Source of the DNA: Stercorarius parasiticus
Taxonomy: Eukaryota > Chordata > Aves > Charadriiformes > Stercorariidae
Assembly (NCBI GenBank): GCA_013396915.1
Contig: VWZL01002576.1
Location: forward strand, 1 to 64,000
Length of the DNA stretch: 64,000 bases
Direction of reading: 5' to 3'
Numbering within the stretch: the stretch's first letter is position 1; every line of letters begins with the position of its first letter. The notes under the pieces were generated by a model. It worked only from the letters and a program-made list of their open reading frames with translations, had not been told where the DNA came from and ran no database searches. The position numbers were made by a program, and so were the translations under genes. Shown one piece after another: positions 25,628-38,426 of this stretch.

Positions 25628-26479
25628 AAGTGCTGAGCTATGTGAATTAGTTCTTTTTTCATGTTTTGGAAATTTTATAATCTTAGGGTCCTCTGAACTG
25701 TCACTGAAGTTGTCTGACAAGAAGATTAGAATGACTAAATGATTTGGAGAACACATTACAGAGATCAAAACAAGAAAGCAGTAATAACAATGAAATGAGA
25801 CTACGCTGTATATCTTAGTCTCTGTACATTACACTTAGAAACAAAAGCTTCTTTTGGCAGTCCATATTCAATATGCTCCTCAGAGATGCTTGCTGCATTA
25901 GATCCTACATGTGTGGAGATGTATCTACTATGGTGCCCCCTTTAGAAAACTTCTACTTCCCTATTATTTCTTTATTTTGGTATTATTTTTTAAGCAAGTT
26001 GTTTAGGCATGGAAGTAAGGGAAGATGAATGCTTAGCTATTTAGATACATTGGCAGTGTTTGTTTTTTAAAGCAGTTGGCATGAAACTTATTTTCCATTA
26101 AAATACTTTGTTGGTCTAAACAGTTAGCACATACATTCAATTTTAACAGCTTTTCATACTGGTGTCTCAAAAGGCAGCAAAGCGTATTTTTAAAGTAAAG
26201 TATATTTTTATTAGACTTTGGGTTAACTGTACTCCTTTCTCATGTTTGCACACATACAGCACCAACAGTATATTTTTTGCAATAGTTGAAAAAGTAGGGC
26301 TTGGAACGGTATAGTCAGTGATAGCCCATAAACACTGTCAGTGTCGTGTGAATAGGACTGCAAGGAGCAATGCTGGAGAAGATGTGGTTTGGCAAACTGA
26401 GATTATGGCGGAGTAGCAGCCCATGGAGTGGCTCTATGTGACGCAGGGATGCTGCTGCTTCCTTTCAGTCAACACAGAG

Positions 26480-26570
26480 TCATAGAATCTTCATGGTTGG
26501 AAAGGACCTTTGAGATCATCGAGTCCAACCATACACGCACAAAACCCCCCTACAATCTCTGCCACTAGAG
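26480..26570 (-). mobile_element. CR1 LINE 3' tail fragment
   Basis: Reading the minus strand, the segment ends in GATTCTATGA, the CR1 terminal repeat, preceded by the family's conserved TCTCAAAGGTCCTTTCCAAC region. Only about 90 bases of the 3' untranslated end are present, so the copy is severely 5' truncated, the usual outcome of CR1 insertion. It holds no coding sequence. The boundary at the 26570 side is approximate. Confidence 0.88.
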
Positions 26571-29550
26571 CGTGCTGGCATATAGAAAAAACAGGATTTG
26601 TCTTCAAAAGAAAATATTGTGGCTCTGTTTTCCTTATAGAGAATATGTTTCTCATTTATTTCAAAATAAATGAGACACAGCACACTGTCTTGCTCAGCTC
26701 ACCATCTGCTAACCCATCATGGAGTTACTATGACTCACCAGCTACACAGAATGTGCCGATATTTTAACACTTTAGCAAAAATGTATAAACTATTACATTT
26801 ATAAATGATACTGTACCCGTGCATGGGGAGTTACTGACCATTGTTAGACAACCGTTTCCTCTGTGCCCAGCAGCCCTTTATGAGAAGAGGGGCCAGGGCC
26901 TTTGATCTCTGCTCCAAGAGCTCATTATGGGTTGGGCTACATCAAATCCAAAATAAGGAGAGGGAACCAAAACAAAACCTTGCCAAACAGGGAATTTTCT
27001 GTCCATCTGCAAGCTAGTCCCAGCTCTTTTATCATAGGATCAATTTAGTAACACTTTTCAGAAACATGATAACTTTCTTTTTATTATAAAAGTGAAATAA
27101 CCGAAATTTCCTGTAGGCTTTTTTTTCCTAATTTTGCCACTGTTCAATTAAGTGACAGTGGAAATTTTTGTCTCTCCCAGGCACCTTTCTGGAGGAGCAT
27201 CTTTCTTCCTCCTTCTTGGTTTGTCCAGTCTATTTAGACTTTAAGGTGAGGGGAGACTGACTGCCTCCCATTGCATGGCCACCGCCTTGCACAAGGGAGT
27301 TTCTAATATCACCTGGAGCCCTTTGACCTTAAGACTTTGACCTTCAGCTATGGTATTTCTCTGTAACAGGAGCAATTCGCTGACCTGGAAGGTGAACTCT
27401 TGTTAGAGAGGGAATCCCCAGAAGACATGCATACCTGCTTTAATATTATGTGTCAAATATTTCTGTTTAGATTCTTGTGGCACATTTAACCGTCTGAGGA
27501 TTATTCACAAGAAATAACAAGGAAGCACATTTCTCCATACCTGAGTTAAATGGTTCTCACTTTGAGAGTTAAATTTTTGGAAAAAAAATTAGAACTGAAT
27601 TTTAATTTATTTTATCATATTTTTGTGAGCCTAAAGCAGGCCACTTCTGTTCAATTTCTAAAATCCCACCAAATTTTTATAATTAAAAATAAAATAAAAT
27701 GAATCTTTAAGAACAAATATTGGACAGCCTAAGCGGAAACAGCACCATGAGATCTGTGCAATGCATCAACGCTTCCTCTCTGTCACTCGCTTCCCTCTTT
27801 CCTTTTACTGAATTCACAAATTCTAAGATACTCTGTAACGAATAGCTCAGGTTTTCTATAGTTTGTAAAAGACTCACGAACAACCAGAGAGACTGCCTTA
27901 AAGCACTTCAAAGAAACACTTGGATGAACTACAGTGGTAGGACACCATAATGGACTGTAAGGATAGGAAGGGTTGGAGTCTGCTGCAGCAAAATGGGAAA
28001 TGATAGGCAAAATGATATCAAGTGAACAATGCAGAGCGTAAAACTGCACCATCCAATTCATCACTCACTTTATGTTTTGAAACACCAGTATTTACTGGCT
28101 GCACTCATACCCCCCGTCTAACTCTCTTTTAACACATTTTGCAGGTTTGCACGTTATTAGCATGTAACACGTTAATGTGTTACGGAGCCCTCCAGATGAG
28201 GGGAGGACTGCTTAAGGAAAAAAACCAAACCCACCCTTTCCTTTTCCCCTTAAGGAGGGTAAGAACTTATGGGTTGGGAAAGCTTTTGCTGGAACTTTTA
28301 TGAAATTCTCTGTGAAAACAAAGTCTTTGGTGAAATTAGTCTCAGAGACAAAAGGCTGGGATAGCTGCTGTCTCCATTCAGGGTAACACTTCAAAGCAGC
28401 ACACTCCCCCAAAGCCCTTCAGTTCTTTACCAGTAATGACACAGCCAGCCACGGCTATTATGAGAGCCATTGTATAAATCTAGACTTTTGTCAAATAATA
28501 AAAATAATTGTGACTTTACTACATAAGCGAAGAAGGAGGGAGGCGTACAGTAGGCATTTCACTGGGCTTCAGCAGCCTTGGCTGCTGGTTCCAGCACTAC
28601 GATGATCACACACACTGCCTTTGGGCGGGCTGAAATTCTGTGAACAGCAGCAACTTTCACAAGGGAATAGTGTAATAATGGTGACTTTTGATCTTTTGTG
28701 AGAACATTTTCATAAAAATGTTCTACACCAACGTAGCTTGGTAAAATGCTTTATGAGTAACACTATTGCTAACACACCAACACTCCTGTTACCCATGGAA
28801 TGGAGGGTCAGGGATCTGGATTTGCTAGATAATTGGACTTCATTATCTCTCCTTCATTAGCTCTCAGGGAAATACGTCACCCTGACAGGGTCAGAAACCA
28901 CAGATATATCTGCTCTGTTTTGTCCCTAATGTGATTTGCCATGAAATTACATGTATGCCCTGGCTCAGTTTATTCACTCCACATCAGTCAGAAGCAGCCC
29001 TGGCTTGTCTTGTTCCATGGTGTGATATATGAGATGCGCAAAGTGAGTTTGTTTCCTAACAGGACCCCCCATACACAGCTACATTTTCAAAGACTGGGCG
29101 GGTTCTTACACAAGATCATTAGAAATGTTCTGTTACTTGGTGACCCATGAGCTATTCTGTATGAAAAAAAAAAAAAAGCCAGGTTGAGACATGAAGCCAA
29201 TTAAATATGACCCATTAAGAAACACATGGCATGCAAACATACATGTCATGGTTTTCCTAATACCATTAATAAGGCAGTGCTATTGCAATACTAGAGGATG
29301 CTCATTTTTTTCCTGATCAGTTACTCAGGAAGCTTTCAGTACATGCTGTGAAATCTGTGAGCTGCAGATCGCTTTGCCAGGGTGGGCTACTTGTGCAGGT
29401 GGAGGAGGGTTTAACTAATTTTGTCCAGTTTGGCGTGGAATTGTGGGGTTCCACCAGTAGCAGACAGCCTGCTCTGTAGCTCTTCTCTTTCTAAATGGAC
29501 CGGTTCAGGCTGTCCCATTAAATTTAAAACTTTTCTGTTACAAGCATCTG
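26571..29550. other. AT-rich non-coding sequence, no gene seen
   Basis: No gene was recognised. An open frame of 93 codons on the minus strand (27783-28064) has no known domain. A small hairpin (CCACTGT and ACAGTGG) lies at 27137-27161, and an A-run of 14 at 29164-29177. Confidence 0.55.
27137..27161. repeat. Small inverted repeat
   Basis: CCACTGT and ACAGTGG are exact reverse complements separated by 11 bases. An alternative fold extends the stem by TCA/TGA with one bulged base. There is no evidence of transcription. Confidence 0.5.
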
Positions 29551-29754
29551 CTAACATTACTGAAAGTGATTTAAAAACAGCGTCCTTCAAACCCAGAGTT
29601 ATTTATTGTCAAAGCTCTGTAATGCCCAGAGCAAAGGACTGAAACAAACCAACAGAGAAATATTTAGGTCCCTGCAAACACCTGCACATTTATTCTGCTT
29701 CGAGCCTGGCTCTGTACTGGTAAATAGAGACTGCTCTGCTGTCTTACCAGCTGG
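29551..29754. repeat. Diverged direct repeat, copy A (possible old LTR)
   Basis: This segment of about 204 bases is homologous to 31110-31314. The best block, 29602-29637, matches 31156-31191 at 30 of 36 positions with no gap, and all six differences are transitions. A second block, 29665-29690, matches 31219-31244 at 23 of 26. On the minus strand the block contains AATAAA followed by a short tail and preceded by a TATA-like stretch in copy B, an arrangement like the R-U5 part of a long terminal repeat. That identity is an inference: terminal TG/CA ends and target duplications were not found. It could equally be a local duplication of a conserved element. Confidence 0.6.
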
Positions 29755-31109
29755 GAAGCTTGCAGCCCATAGTATCTTTAAGCCCGTGATGTTAAATGAA
29801 GCTTGGGAAGGATATTTCCAGACTAACTGGACCCAGGCCAAGGACATTTTTGAGTTAAACAGTTAATGGCCATAACTTTGAAATCTGACCATAGAATATC
29901 GCAGGATGAAACAACTATTGAGATGCCCATGCTAGCTAATGAAATAAATTAATAAAAACACCCATAGTCTCCCAATATCTGCTTAGTGATTTCCTCTCCC
30001 AAGAAAATTGCTTGGTGGGCCTGGCTGGCTCTAGAAAGAAAAGCTACAGCAAGACCTAAGGAGGATGTGACAAGTGACAACTGAGGTAGACTTTGTTGTT
30101 ATTAAGTAATGGAGAACTACTAATAACTATAACATTTTATTGTTTTAAGGTATTAAAAGACATTTGAAAAAGGCTAAAACTGCAATAATTAAAAGCCAAT
30201 AGCTTTTTTGATAGCTTTTTGGTGATAACTTTTCTTAACAAATGAAAGGAAAGAAGAATTTCAAAGGTCTGGAGGAACAACCAGGGAAGCTGGAACACCA
30301 TATCTGGAGAATGAAAAAGTAGAAGTCAGGGTGAAAAAGAAATAGGGATTTGATAGTCATTTTTGTTCAGCTTGTCTTTGATAATTCCAGCGGAAAATCC
30401 CAGGAGCAACTCTTCAACGGATTACTATAAATCCTTAATTCAAAGGGCTTCATTTTTCAGAGCTGCTATGATGTCACCCGTTTTATTAAACTATCCTTTT
30501 TATGGCAAATATTGCTTCCTCTAAAACCCTACAGCATTTTCTGGATAGTGGAAGATGCTTCCAGGTAGTGTAACCTTTCCTTTGAAAACATACAATTCAT
30601 GATGCATGAAATACTCGGTGGGAGGCGTGTGTCTGTAACACAGGGTGGGAGTCACCGCAGGCCTGGGTTGGACCAGGCACGGTGTCACAGAGCAGCAGAA
30701 AACCACGTTTGTGGCTACCGTGATCATATCAGTGCCTAGTAAGTGTGGCATCATTTGATATCACATCGAAAGAGAAGTTTGTGGGAGCAGTTTTCAAGTT
30801 TGATATTCAGTAAAAAACTTACCAGCTGGTTCAGTTTTCAGACACCAGTTTATTGAAGCTGTGTTACACAACTCAATCTGTGATTAGTCCCTTCAATGAG
30901 GAACCTGATTTACAGAAGGGCGTAAATGTGAAGAAATTATGATTTGTGTATAAATGCCTGATTTGAGATTCATGGCAGTTGATGGGAGTTTTCATTTTCA
31001 CTGTGATGCAATTCCTAAAATCATAGTATTTTTGAAGTTGTTTGCGCTGGGATTTCAAAACTTCCCACACAATAAAAGAGACATCGAAAGGTCTAAACTA
31101 GGATCGAAT
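29755..31109. other. Sequence between the two repeat copies, no gene seen
   Basis: About 1.36 kb separates copies A and B. I see no recognisable protein, no primer-binding site and no polypurine tract, so if the flanking copies are LTRs their internal genes have been lost. Open frames at 30521-30754 and 30954-31196 have no known domain; the latter runs into copy B. Confidence 0.5.
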
Positions 31110-31314
31110 CTAACCATTAATCTAAAACTATGGCAGCTTTCGTCCAAACCAAGTGTTTATTGCCAAAGCTTTATAATATCTAGAGCAAAGGTTTAAAATA
31201 AATCAAAACTCATATATGTAGGTCCTTGCAAACAGCTGCAAATTCCTGTCTGAAGCCTGGTTCACTAGACCAGGAAATCCAGAATGCTGTACCCCAGCTC
31301 TGCCCTACTGGCTG
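31110..31314. repeat. Diverged direct repeat, copy B (possible old LTR)
   Basis: This is the partner of 29551-29754, in the same orientation and of nearly equal length. Because the two copies are similar, plus-strand frames running into them end alike (KPRVIYCQSSVMPRAKD in A, KPSVYCQSFIISRAKV in B). That reflects nucleotide homology and does not show that a protein is made. On the minus strand this copy reads CATATATG, then GCAATAAACAC about 60 bases later, which would suit a promoter and a poly(A) signal. A minus-strand CR1 tail inserted about 90 bases downstream is unrelated. Confidence 0.6.
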
Positions 31315-31403
31315 ATATTTAATCCTATGCTTATTTAATCAACACACGTATATGGAAAACCAATGGCTCCACTAAATGATATCATTGGTTCTGAAAACTT
31401 ACA

Positions 31404-31493
31404 TTATAGAACCATAGAACGGTTTGGGTTGGAAGGGATCTTAAAGATCATCTAGTTCCAACTTCCCTGCTGTGGGCAGGATTCATTCTAGAT
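31404..31493 (-). mobile_element. CR1 LINE 3' tail fragment
   Basis: The minus strand reads CCTGCCCACAGCAGGGAAGT, then a segment ending GATCCCTTCCAACCC, then AAACCGTTCTATGGTTCTAT: the canonical CR1 3' untranslated end with two imperfect terminal 8-bp repeats. About 80-90 bases survive. It contains no coding sequence and is independent of the direct repeat pair beside it. Confidence 0.9.
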
Positions 31494-31640
31494 TAAAAAT
31501 CAGAATTAATTACTCGCTCCCATATTTACTTCCTGAGAGTATCTGGATCCTTTTTTTTTGATCCTTTTGACTGATACTTGGAAGCACATTAAGTGAACAC
31601 GAGGACTGGTCATCTCACCAGTTGTGTTCACCATGACCAT

Positions 31641-31703
31641 AAAATGTTAACATTAAGGTCCAAAATGTTAATACAAGGCCACAAAATGGCAATATTAACA
31701 TTA
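31641..31703. repeat. Three copies of a 21-bp tandem repeat
   Basis: Units begin at 31641, 31662 and 31683 with AAAATGTTAA, AAAATGTTAA and AAAATGGCAA. The first two are close to each other and the third is diverged. GTTAAC and TTAAC sequences recur in and after the array, giving HNF1-like half sites, but no regulatory role can be shown. Confidence 0.65.
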
Positions 31704-33573
31704 TAAACTATTACTATTATATTAACATAGTATACTTAGAGTTCCAGAGTCCTCATTTTGATATAAACCAAAACTATATTGGACATGGTGTTTTTGATCT
31801 AACTGCATGCAGTTTAGCACCTGGATACAGACTTTTGACCCTTACATACAGTCATCTTTATTTTCAGGGCAGAGAATGACTCCATGTGACCTCCTTCCTG
31901 GAGTAGTTAATGCTAAAGCCATAAACCTAAAAGTGAGCTGTGCAGCAGAACACACATAAAGGTACATCACAATGTGTTTTGCTTCTGCAGAAGAAACAAA
32001 TCATTTGCAGTCAAAGGAAGCCATACAATATATTTTCCAAACTAGGTTAAATGTGCTTTATACATTCACAAAACATACTGACAGAATAATTTAAATGCTG
32101 CGTGTGTGATGATTTTAACACATAAATGAGACTAGATGAGTAAGTAATTTAGAGAAAAACTGTGAAACCTTCCAAGTTGAAACAGAATGGAAACTCTGTG
32201 CCAGTTTGAAATGTGACATGTATTTCTACACGGATGTTTCTTTGATACACATCAAAAGCCATTTTTGACACTTTATTTAAAAGAAAAGATTCTACTCTAT
32301 AAGAAGCAATTCTGTATTAAGTGGAAAATGGTTTCAAGTGTACCCTTGACTTTTCTATTGGAGCAATGATTTCAGCAGATGTTGAAATCTTGTCACATGT
32401 TGCTGTGATTCCATAACCCGAAGGCAGCTCAGGATCCATGCCACAGTTCACCATCCTTTGAAGCCATTATGACTCCTTCCATTGACTTCAACAGATTTGG
32501 GATTACAACCAAAATTTCATTCTAATGTGAACTACGCTCATACTGCATTGGTTTTAGACCCATCCATGATTTTTTTTACAATACCGGGCATAGAGCTCAA
32601 ACTGTAGAGCAGATTTCTTTTCTTACAGCTCACTTCTCCTGGTCAGGTATTTCCATCTCTCATTTTCTGAGATGCATTCAGAGACAGTTATGAAGTCCAC
32701 AGGCCTCCTGAGGAAAATGTCGAACTCAGCCAGGAGTGGTTTCATACAGGTGATATAAACGGGGCACTATACACTTGGTGTTGGATGTACCCAGTCTTGG
32801 AAAAAAGTTTGTATTTCTATGGTCATTAACTTTTATATGTGGAAAATCGTGGAACTGAATACGCCTCTGTCTTCTGTGACATTTCCAACTGTAAAGTCAC
32901 TGTGCAGCAGACTAGGTATAATAAATAGTTTCCTGTAAAACTATAACATCAGGCCACAATCTTATTAACATAAGTTCTGTCCTGTGAGTTACTGTGATAC
33001 TGCTCGCTATTCTCTCTTTTGTGAGATACCATAATGGAAATCCTCCTTCTTCCATTATGCAGAAGAGGGAAAGTCTTTCTTTAAGGCTGTTCTGCAGCAG
33101 GACTTGGAATAAGCCAGCGCAGGGCAGCACATACCATTTCCACTTTTCTAGTGATTTTCTGATATAAGAATCTCGTCTACTATTTACAAGAAAAGCAAGA
33201 CAAAACTATACAGTTTAGATTTATTCCAAAATGTCTAAAACCATGCATATAATGCAAATATAAATATCTCTGCTCAGGTCTGTTGAACACTTACAAAAAT
33301 AGCTTTCAAAGCTAATGTTTTAGGGAGATGCCTGGTGTTACAGTGAATCAGCAGGTTTTTGAATCAAACAATTTCTGGCAACTTTTCATTTTTTTTTAAA
33401 TTATTGCTTTTTCTTTTTTCCCCCCAAGGACAAATTCAGAGATGAATTGAAGTTAGAGATAGGAGAGAAGTAATGTTTGTGGAGGTATTTTCTTGACCAT
33501 TTCAATTTTTTTTTTTAATGGTAAATGAATAAAAAAGAATGAGTTTAAAAAGCAGAAATGTTTGAAGGTTTAA

Positions 33574-33583
33574 GGGGGGGGGG
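33574..33583. repeat. G10 homopolymer
   Basis: Ten consecutive G residues lie between A-rich flanks. Such runs are unstable in length and difficult to sequence, so the exact count may be an assembly estimate. Confidence 0.9.
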
Positions 33584-36104
33584 AAAGCTTGAAAACTGCT
33601 GTGTTTTGGGTTTTTTTTAGATTCACTCACACTGGTTTTTTTTAAAGTTTCTTCTTTCCTATGTTTGCATATGTTCCTTTCTCCTGACAATCAATGAAAA
33701 ATTAAAAGAACAAAACCAAAGCATCCTTATTATAGAAAGGATTTCCATTTTTATTTTCTCATTGTTGAAAGTGAGGACAGAAATGTGCAAAATATCTGGT
33801 CATAAAAGTTTGGAATTACTTATGAACTGATGGCAACACACTGCTGCAGCAGGGGAGGTCAAAGTCCTTGAGTTCTGCACAATTTCCCATGGTTAAAGTT
33901 TCTGGGTTTTTTGCAGTGCAGGAAAGTTACACGGCTATTCCTGCCTCCTCAGACAGTCAGAAAAGGGTTAAAGCCTAAAATTTATTCAATACTGTTAGCG
34001 CAGCTAAATCCTACAGAAGAAAGCAAACCCCAGCACAAATTCAAGTTCAGAAAAACACATGTAATCACAAAATGGGTGACAGTGGTGACATACAGGGACC
34101 AAGATTTCCTCCCATGTACTGCCCAGAGAAGTATTGCCCCCTTATTTTCAATAACAGTTCAACTTCTGGCTATTGCTGTCTTTTTCTGCCTTCTGTAGCC
34201 TTGGTCAAGACATGACTTCTATACAAAATACTGTGAGGGTACTCTGGTGAACTTTCCTTTGATATTTCTTCAACTATAAGAAAGAATTACTGGATTTATT
34301 CTTCCATAATGGTGAAACCTGCTTGAAAATGTCCTGGCACATATAGGAATAATTTATTTTGCTCCAGTTAACATGTGGAGCTATTTGTGTTATACTGCAT
34401 ATTCATTTAGTTGCCATCACTGCGGGTGGGTTTCCATTTTCCACTGTATGGTTGAGTAACGAGTTGCTAGAAGACAGGTACTTCAGGAACACAGGAAAAA
34501 GTGATCTACAGTAGCAATAAAAAAAGGCTAGGTAGAAAACCATCTTACTAAACGTTATTGATATTTCATTGCACACTTCAATCCCTATTGATCAATTGCT
34601 CGTAAAAATAAAATGCTCTGGTTAAGTTGGCAAGGACTAGAAATGCCATATATATATATTGCAGCCTGCAGTGGCTGGGATGCCAATCCATCGCTCAATT
34701 ACAGTCCCATTGTGCATGAGATGTAGGTCTTACCCACCCCAGATGTGTAACTTCTGGCCTGGAATGTGGGTATCTGCAAATGATTAATAGGACACAGGAA
34801 ACAGATAACAGAAAGATCAGAGATGTGAGGATCCCATATCATGAAACGGAAATAACGATGATATATCTTAGTGAGAGGTTCCTATTACCAGAGGGAAAAT
34901 CCCAACCTCCCAAGCCCCTGACTATGGCCAATATTGCAGTGAATGCTTTGACTGCACGGTACTCTCTGTTGAATTGCATTACTGCTAATAGAGATGGAAC
35001 AGAACCAAAGTAGTTGTTGCCTGTGCAAAGATTTAATTCTCAATATTCCTTAATAGTGCAAAGTTAAGTATATGCATTTAGTTGACTTGAATGATACTTA
35101 TGTTACCATTTCTTTTGCTGGGCTTGTCGTTTATTGTCTATGCACACAATGCTTAGCACACACGCAATGCCTATCCCTTGTTCACTTGGGCAGTACCTTT
35201 ATACAAATAAATAAGCATTCACCCAGAGTGAAATTTTTGTAGTGACAGTTTGAAATATGACAACAAAAGCACTGAAACAATACTGTTTTCTGAAAGTTCA
35301 TCGAGTTTTCTACTTCAGATTTTATTTTAGCTGTGACATTTTAGAGGTCCAGAAAATTACGGGAAAAAGGTTTCTAGTTTTCATGTGGGTTTTGTTGTGT
35401 TTTTCTTTTTGGAATAGGTGTTCTGAACAATACGAAGTGTTATTTGCTAAAGCCGTATGTAGCCAATAGAGCTCTACAGGATATCTGGATTCCTCCCATA
35501 ATTGCATCACTTCTCGGTAAGCCTTCTATATAAACACCTCGCTGTTTGGAAAAGCGTTTATTTTGGTCTTCTGTATTCTTTGCCTGTATGCTACTTGCGT
35601 GACTGAAAATCTTTCCTGAACAAAGCAAATTACAAAGTGTCATTGGAATGGCTAAATTCCATGGAAAAGGCCCCCAAATAACAGACTTAGAACCACAAAA
35701 TATTGGCAAAACATTGCACAAAAGTAGTACCTTTTCGATTCCAGAATAAACCCTGCTGTGCTAAGGAAAGAAGGTGGAAAGCAGAGAAATGTAACAGATA
35801 TACTCTGCAAACAATCTTCTGTCCCAACGTTAAACTCTGTTCCATAACTGTAGTATTTGTTAAAAAAGATTGTTCTCCTCGGCTTGAGATTCAGAGTAAG
35901 ATAAAGTTGAAATGTAATGCTGTTGAGTTAAACCTACTAATTGGGAATAGACAGGCCGGGGTAGGCAAGCTCACTTATCTGTGTTAGCTCACGTTCAATC
36001 CTCATAAAGAACTGCGCAGACCAAGACGAGAGCATTTGCAAGCACCCACTGCTCCTTCTGAAGCCTAAAGGTTTTCCCACTGAGTGGGTTTGAGCTCTCT
36101 TACA

Positions 36105-36146
36105 AAAGAGTCTAATAACAATCTAAAAAAGTCTAATAATAGTGAG
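36105..36146. repeat. 21-bp tandem duplication
   Basis: GTCTAATAA occurs at 36110 and 36131 within two adjacent units of about 21 bases. The flanking A-rich parts of the units also match. Probably replication slippage. Confidence 0.55.
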
Positions 36147-37479
36147 TACTGAGAGAGATGCATGAGAACAAAGAAAAATCTCCTAAAATCCTCTTAAGCA
36201 GAAAATATTAAGAGAGCTTGCATGTATTAAACTACATTTAATAAACGTATTAGGACCGTAATCATGTAAGTAAACGGCATTTTCACTTTTTCAGGGAAAT
36301 ACTATTTTCTAATTCAGCCACATAGGAGGTGCTCGCCTCTCTCTTTTTGTTTAGCTGTATAGGTTTGAAAAACACGAGCTACACATTGAAAAAGATACGA
36401 CATGTTGAACAGTTGTCTGATTTCGCTTTGTCTTACCAAAGCCTAAGCCAGAATTGTACTTTAAATTAGACACCTGTGACTAGTTCAGACATATCAGAGC
36501 TTTTTGGCAATGATGGTGATTATTTGTGCAAAACCATCACATCGCCCCATAGCAGAGGCATTGGAAGCCGCGCACTAGAAGTGGAGACCCAGACAACACG
36601 CAGACACAGTAGCCCCATGCATTTACCTCACCCAGCAAAAGATGTTCATGGGTATCCAGAAATTACAAGTGGGACATACAACACAGGGCTGTGGTTTCCT
36701 TGGCAATACTGAGACTTATTTAACTTACGTGATGGATGGTTTTGATTATGAGTGAAGAGAGAAAGAAAGGGACCCAAAGAGCAGCCTTGAGTTTGATTCC
36801 GAGATATCCAAACAAGTAGTAAAACAAATGCGCTCTCTGTCTAATTTGAAATAGGTTTCACTGGTTTTGGCACAAGTACAGAACTAAGAAATGCTCTTCC
36901 AGCAATACTTCCCTAGCTTACTTTCAGGGAAATTTCTACAGCTTGTACTCTTATGAAATAATTTTCTTACATAAAAACTGTACATAGATGAAATTACTTG
37001 CTGTCGTGCTCCAACCTATACATTTTCACCTAAAAATAAATTAAATTGCAGCAAGAAGGCTATAAATTTTTATTTCATAGCCCAATAAAAACGTTAATAG
37101 TTTAACAGTAGATATTTATTTTGAACAATGAATAGTAAAGTACTACGTGCACTTTTGTTAAAAATATCCTCCAAGTAGGCTGGCTAAAAATTATCTGATG
37201 CCAAATGCTTTATATTTTTCAAAGATGAGTTGCTTGTGATTCAAACCCCGCGTGGGGCAGGCAGTGGCCCTGTTGTGGCCCCTGATCTGGCTTCGTATCA
37301 GAAAGATGACCCATCCTTACACGGTTTTTGTTCTTGCTTAAGGAGAACTGAGCCACGGACAACTCATAATTTAGGTATCAAGACCAATGTCCATTTATAC
37401 TTTTTGGAGGTCTACTGGTTGTGTGGTTTTGCATCAGATATGAGTCAAAAAGAATGTTGAGTTTAGCCAAATTGCTTCA

Positions 37480-37545
37480 CTTCTGCACAGCCTTGGGTAA
37501 ATGTTTAACAGATATCTTTCACTTGCCTAGTCTTCCTTGTCTATT
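37480..37545 (+). repeat. Possible MIR SINE fragment
   Basis: A stretch containing CAGCCTTGGGTAAATGTTTA, followed by TTGCCTAGTCTTCC, resembles the MIR core, where CCTTGGGCAAG, TTAACC and TGCCTCAGTTTCC occur in that order. The match is short and gapped, so chance similarity remains possible. Confidence 0.35.
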
Positions 37546-38390
37546 CTCTAACATATCCCTTCCTCCTCCCAAAGACAGGGTTGCCTTTACTCATTGGAAC
37601 TATTTCTTTGCATCGACAAATACTTTCTCCCTGTTTCTGCTGGTATTTTATCATTGTGCAGACCATTAAAATAAATAATCTCTCCTCTGTCCCTTTGCCT
37701 TCAATTAAACCCAGTCATGTTAGTTATAAATCAAAAAAATGTGGCAAATTGAAGAACAACATTAAAAAAAATCTACTGCTCAAATTTTCCTTAAAAAAGA
37801 GAAAAATGAAAAGCAAAAGATCATAGATAACTACTTATTTAAAACATCTAAAATTAATACCAATTTTATTTCATGGAACTTTAAGCAGACACACACTTTC
37901 CTGTTAAAAGGCTATGCCACGTTCAGGTGTATGCTACAACTAATATTTAGCAGAAAACAAAGGGAAAACATGCTTTATCAAGAACTTTTTAGCAGAGCCT
38001 TAGCTAATGGACAAACTCTTTCTGATAATTACAGACCTGAAGCTGCATCACTTCTAACCTTGACATCCAGCTCAAATCCCTCCCCCTCCTGAAATATTTT
38101 CACTGGAAGTTCAGTTAATAATGTTCAGGAATCAGGTGTGTCATGAAATTGAGCCATGGAACAATTTCTGTCTCTTTAAGAACTTTTTCCAGCAGAACAT
38201 TGGAAGAGGTGCAGGGGAAGAGCACGTCAGACTTTCAGGAAGGCATGAAGCCTTTTTCAGCTGTGTGAGAACATCTACCCCGACTCTTCAACCACCAAAG
38301 TCGTTCCGATCTTGCGCCCCCCGCTAATGCGAACCTGGAGCAGCATCACTCTATGGACTAAGACATGTAAACCACATAAAAAACGTGTGA

Positions 38391-38426
38391 TTATTTTCAC
38401 TAATTTGTGTTATTTTCACTAATTTT
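38391..38426. repeat. Perfect 16-bp tandem repeat, period 19
   Basis: TTATTTTCACTAATTT occurs twice, at 38391 and 38410, separated by GTG. A third shortened echo (TTTTCACTT) follows. A recent local duplication is the simplest explanation because the copies are identical. Confidence 0.8.

Larger units (their letters stand above)
23372..26479. other. AT-rich non-coding sequence, no gene seen
   Basis: No gene was recognised. Small structured items are the AAGC repeat (24427-24446), the CCAAT hairpin (24934-24955) and the 18-bp palindrome (25610-25627), each listed separately. Open frames near 24.0-24.2 kb overlap on both strands and have no recognisable domain. Confidence 0.55.

Noticed and set aside
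32476..32504. A string resembling old dispersed repeats (CCATTGACTTCAACAG)
   Set aside because: Only about 28 bases are similar and nothing around them extends the match.
34331..34365. Possible 3' end of MIR or L2 (CCTGGCACATATAGGAATAA)
   Set aside because: Short resemblance without the preceding core. Not enough to call.
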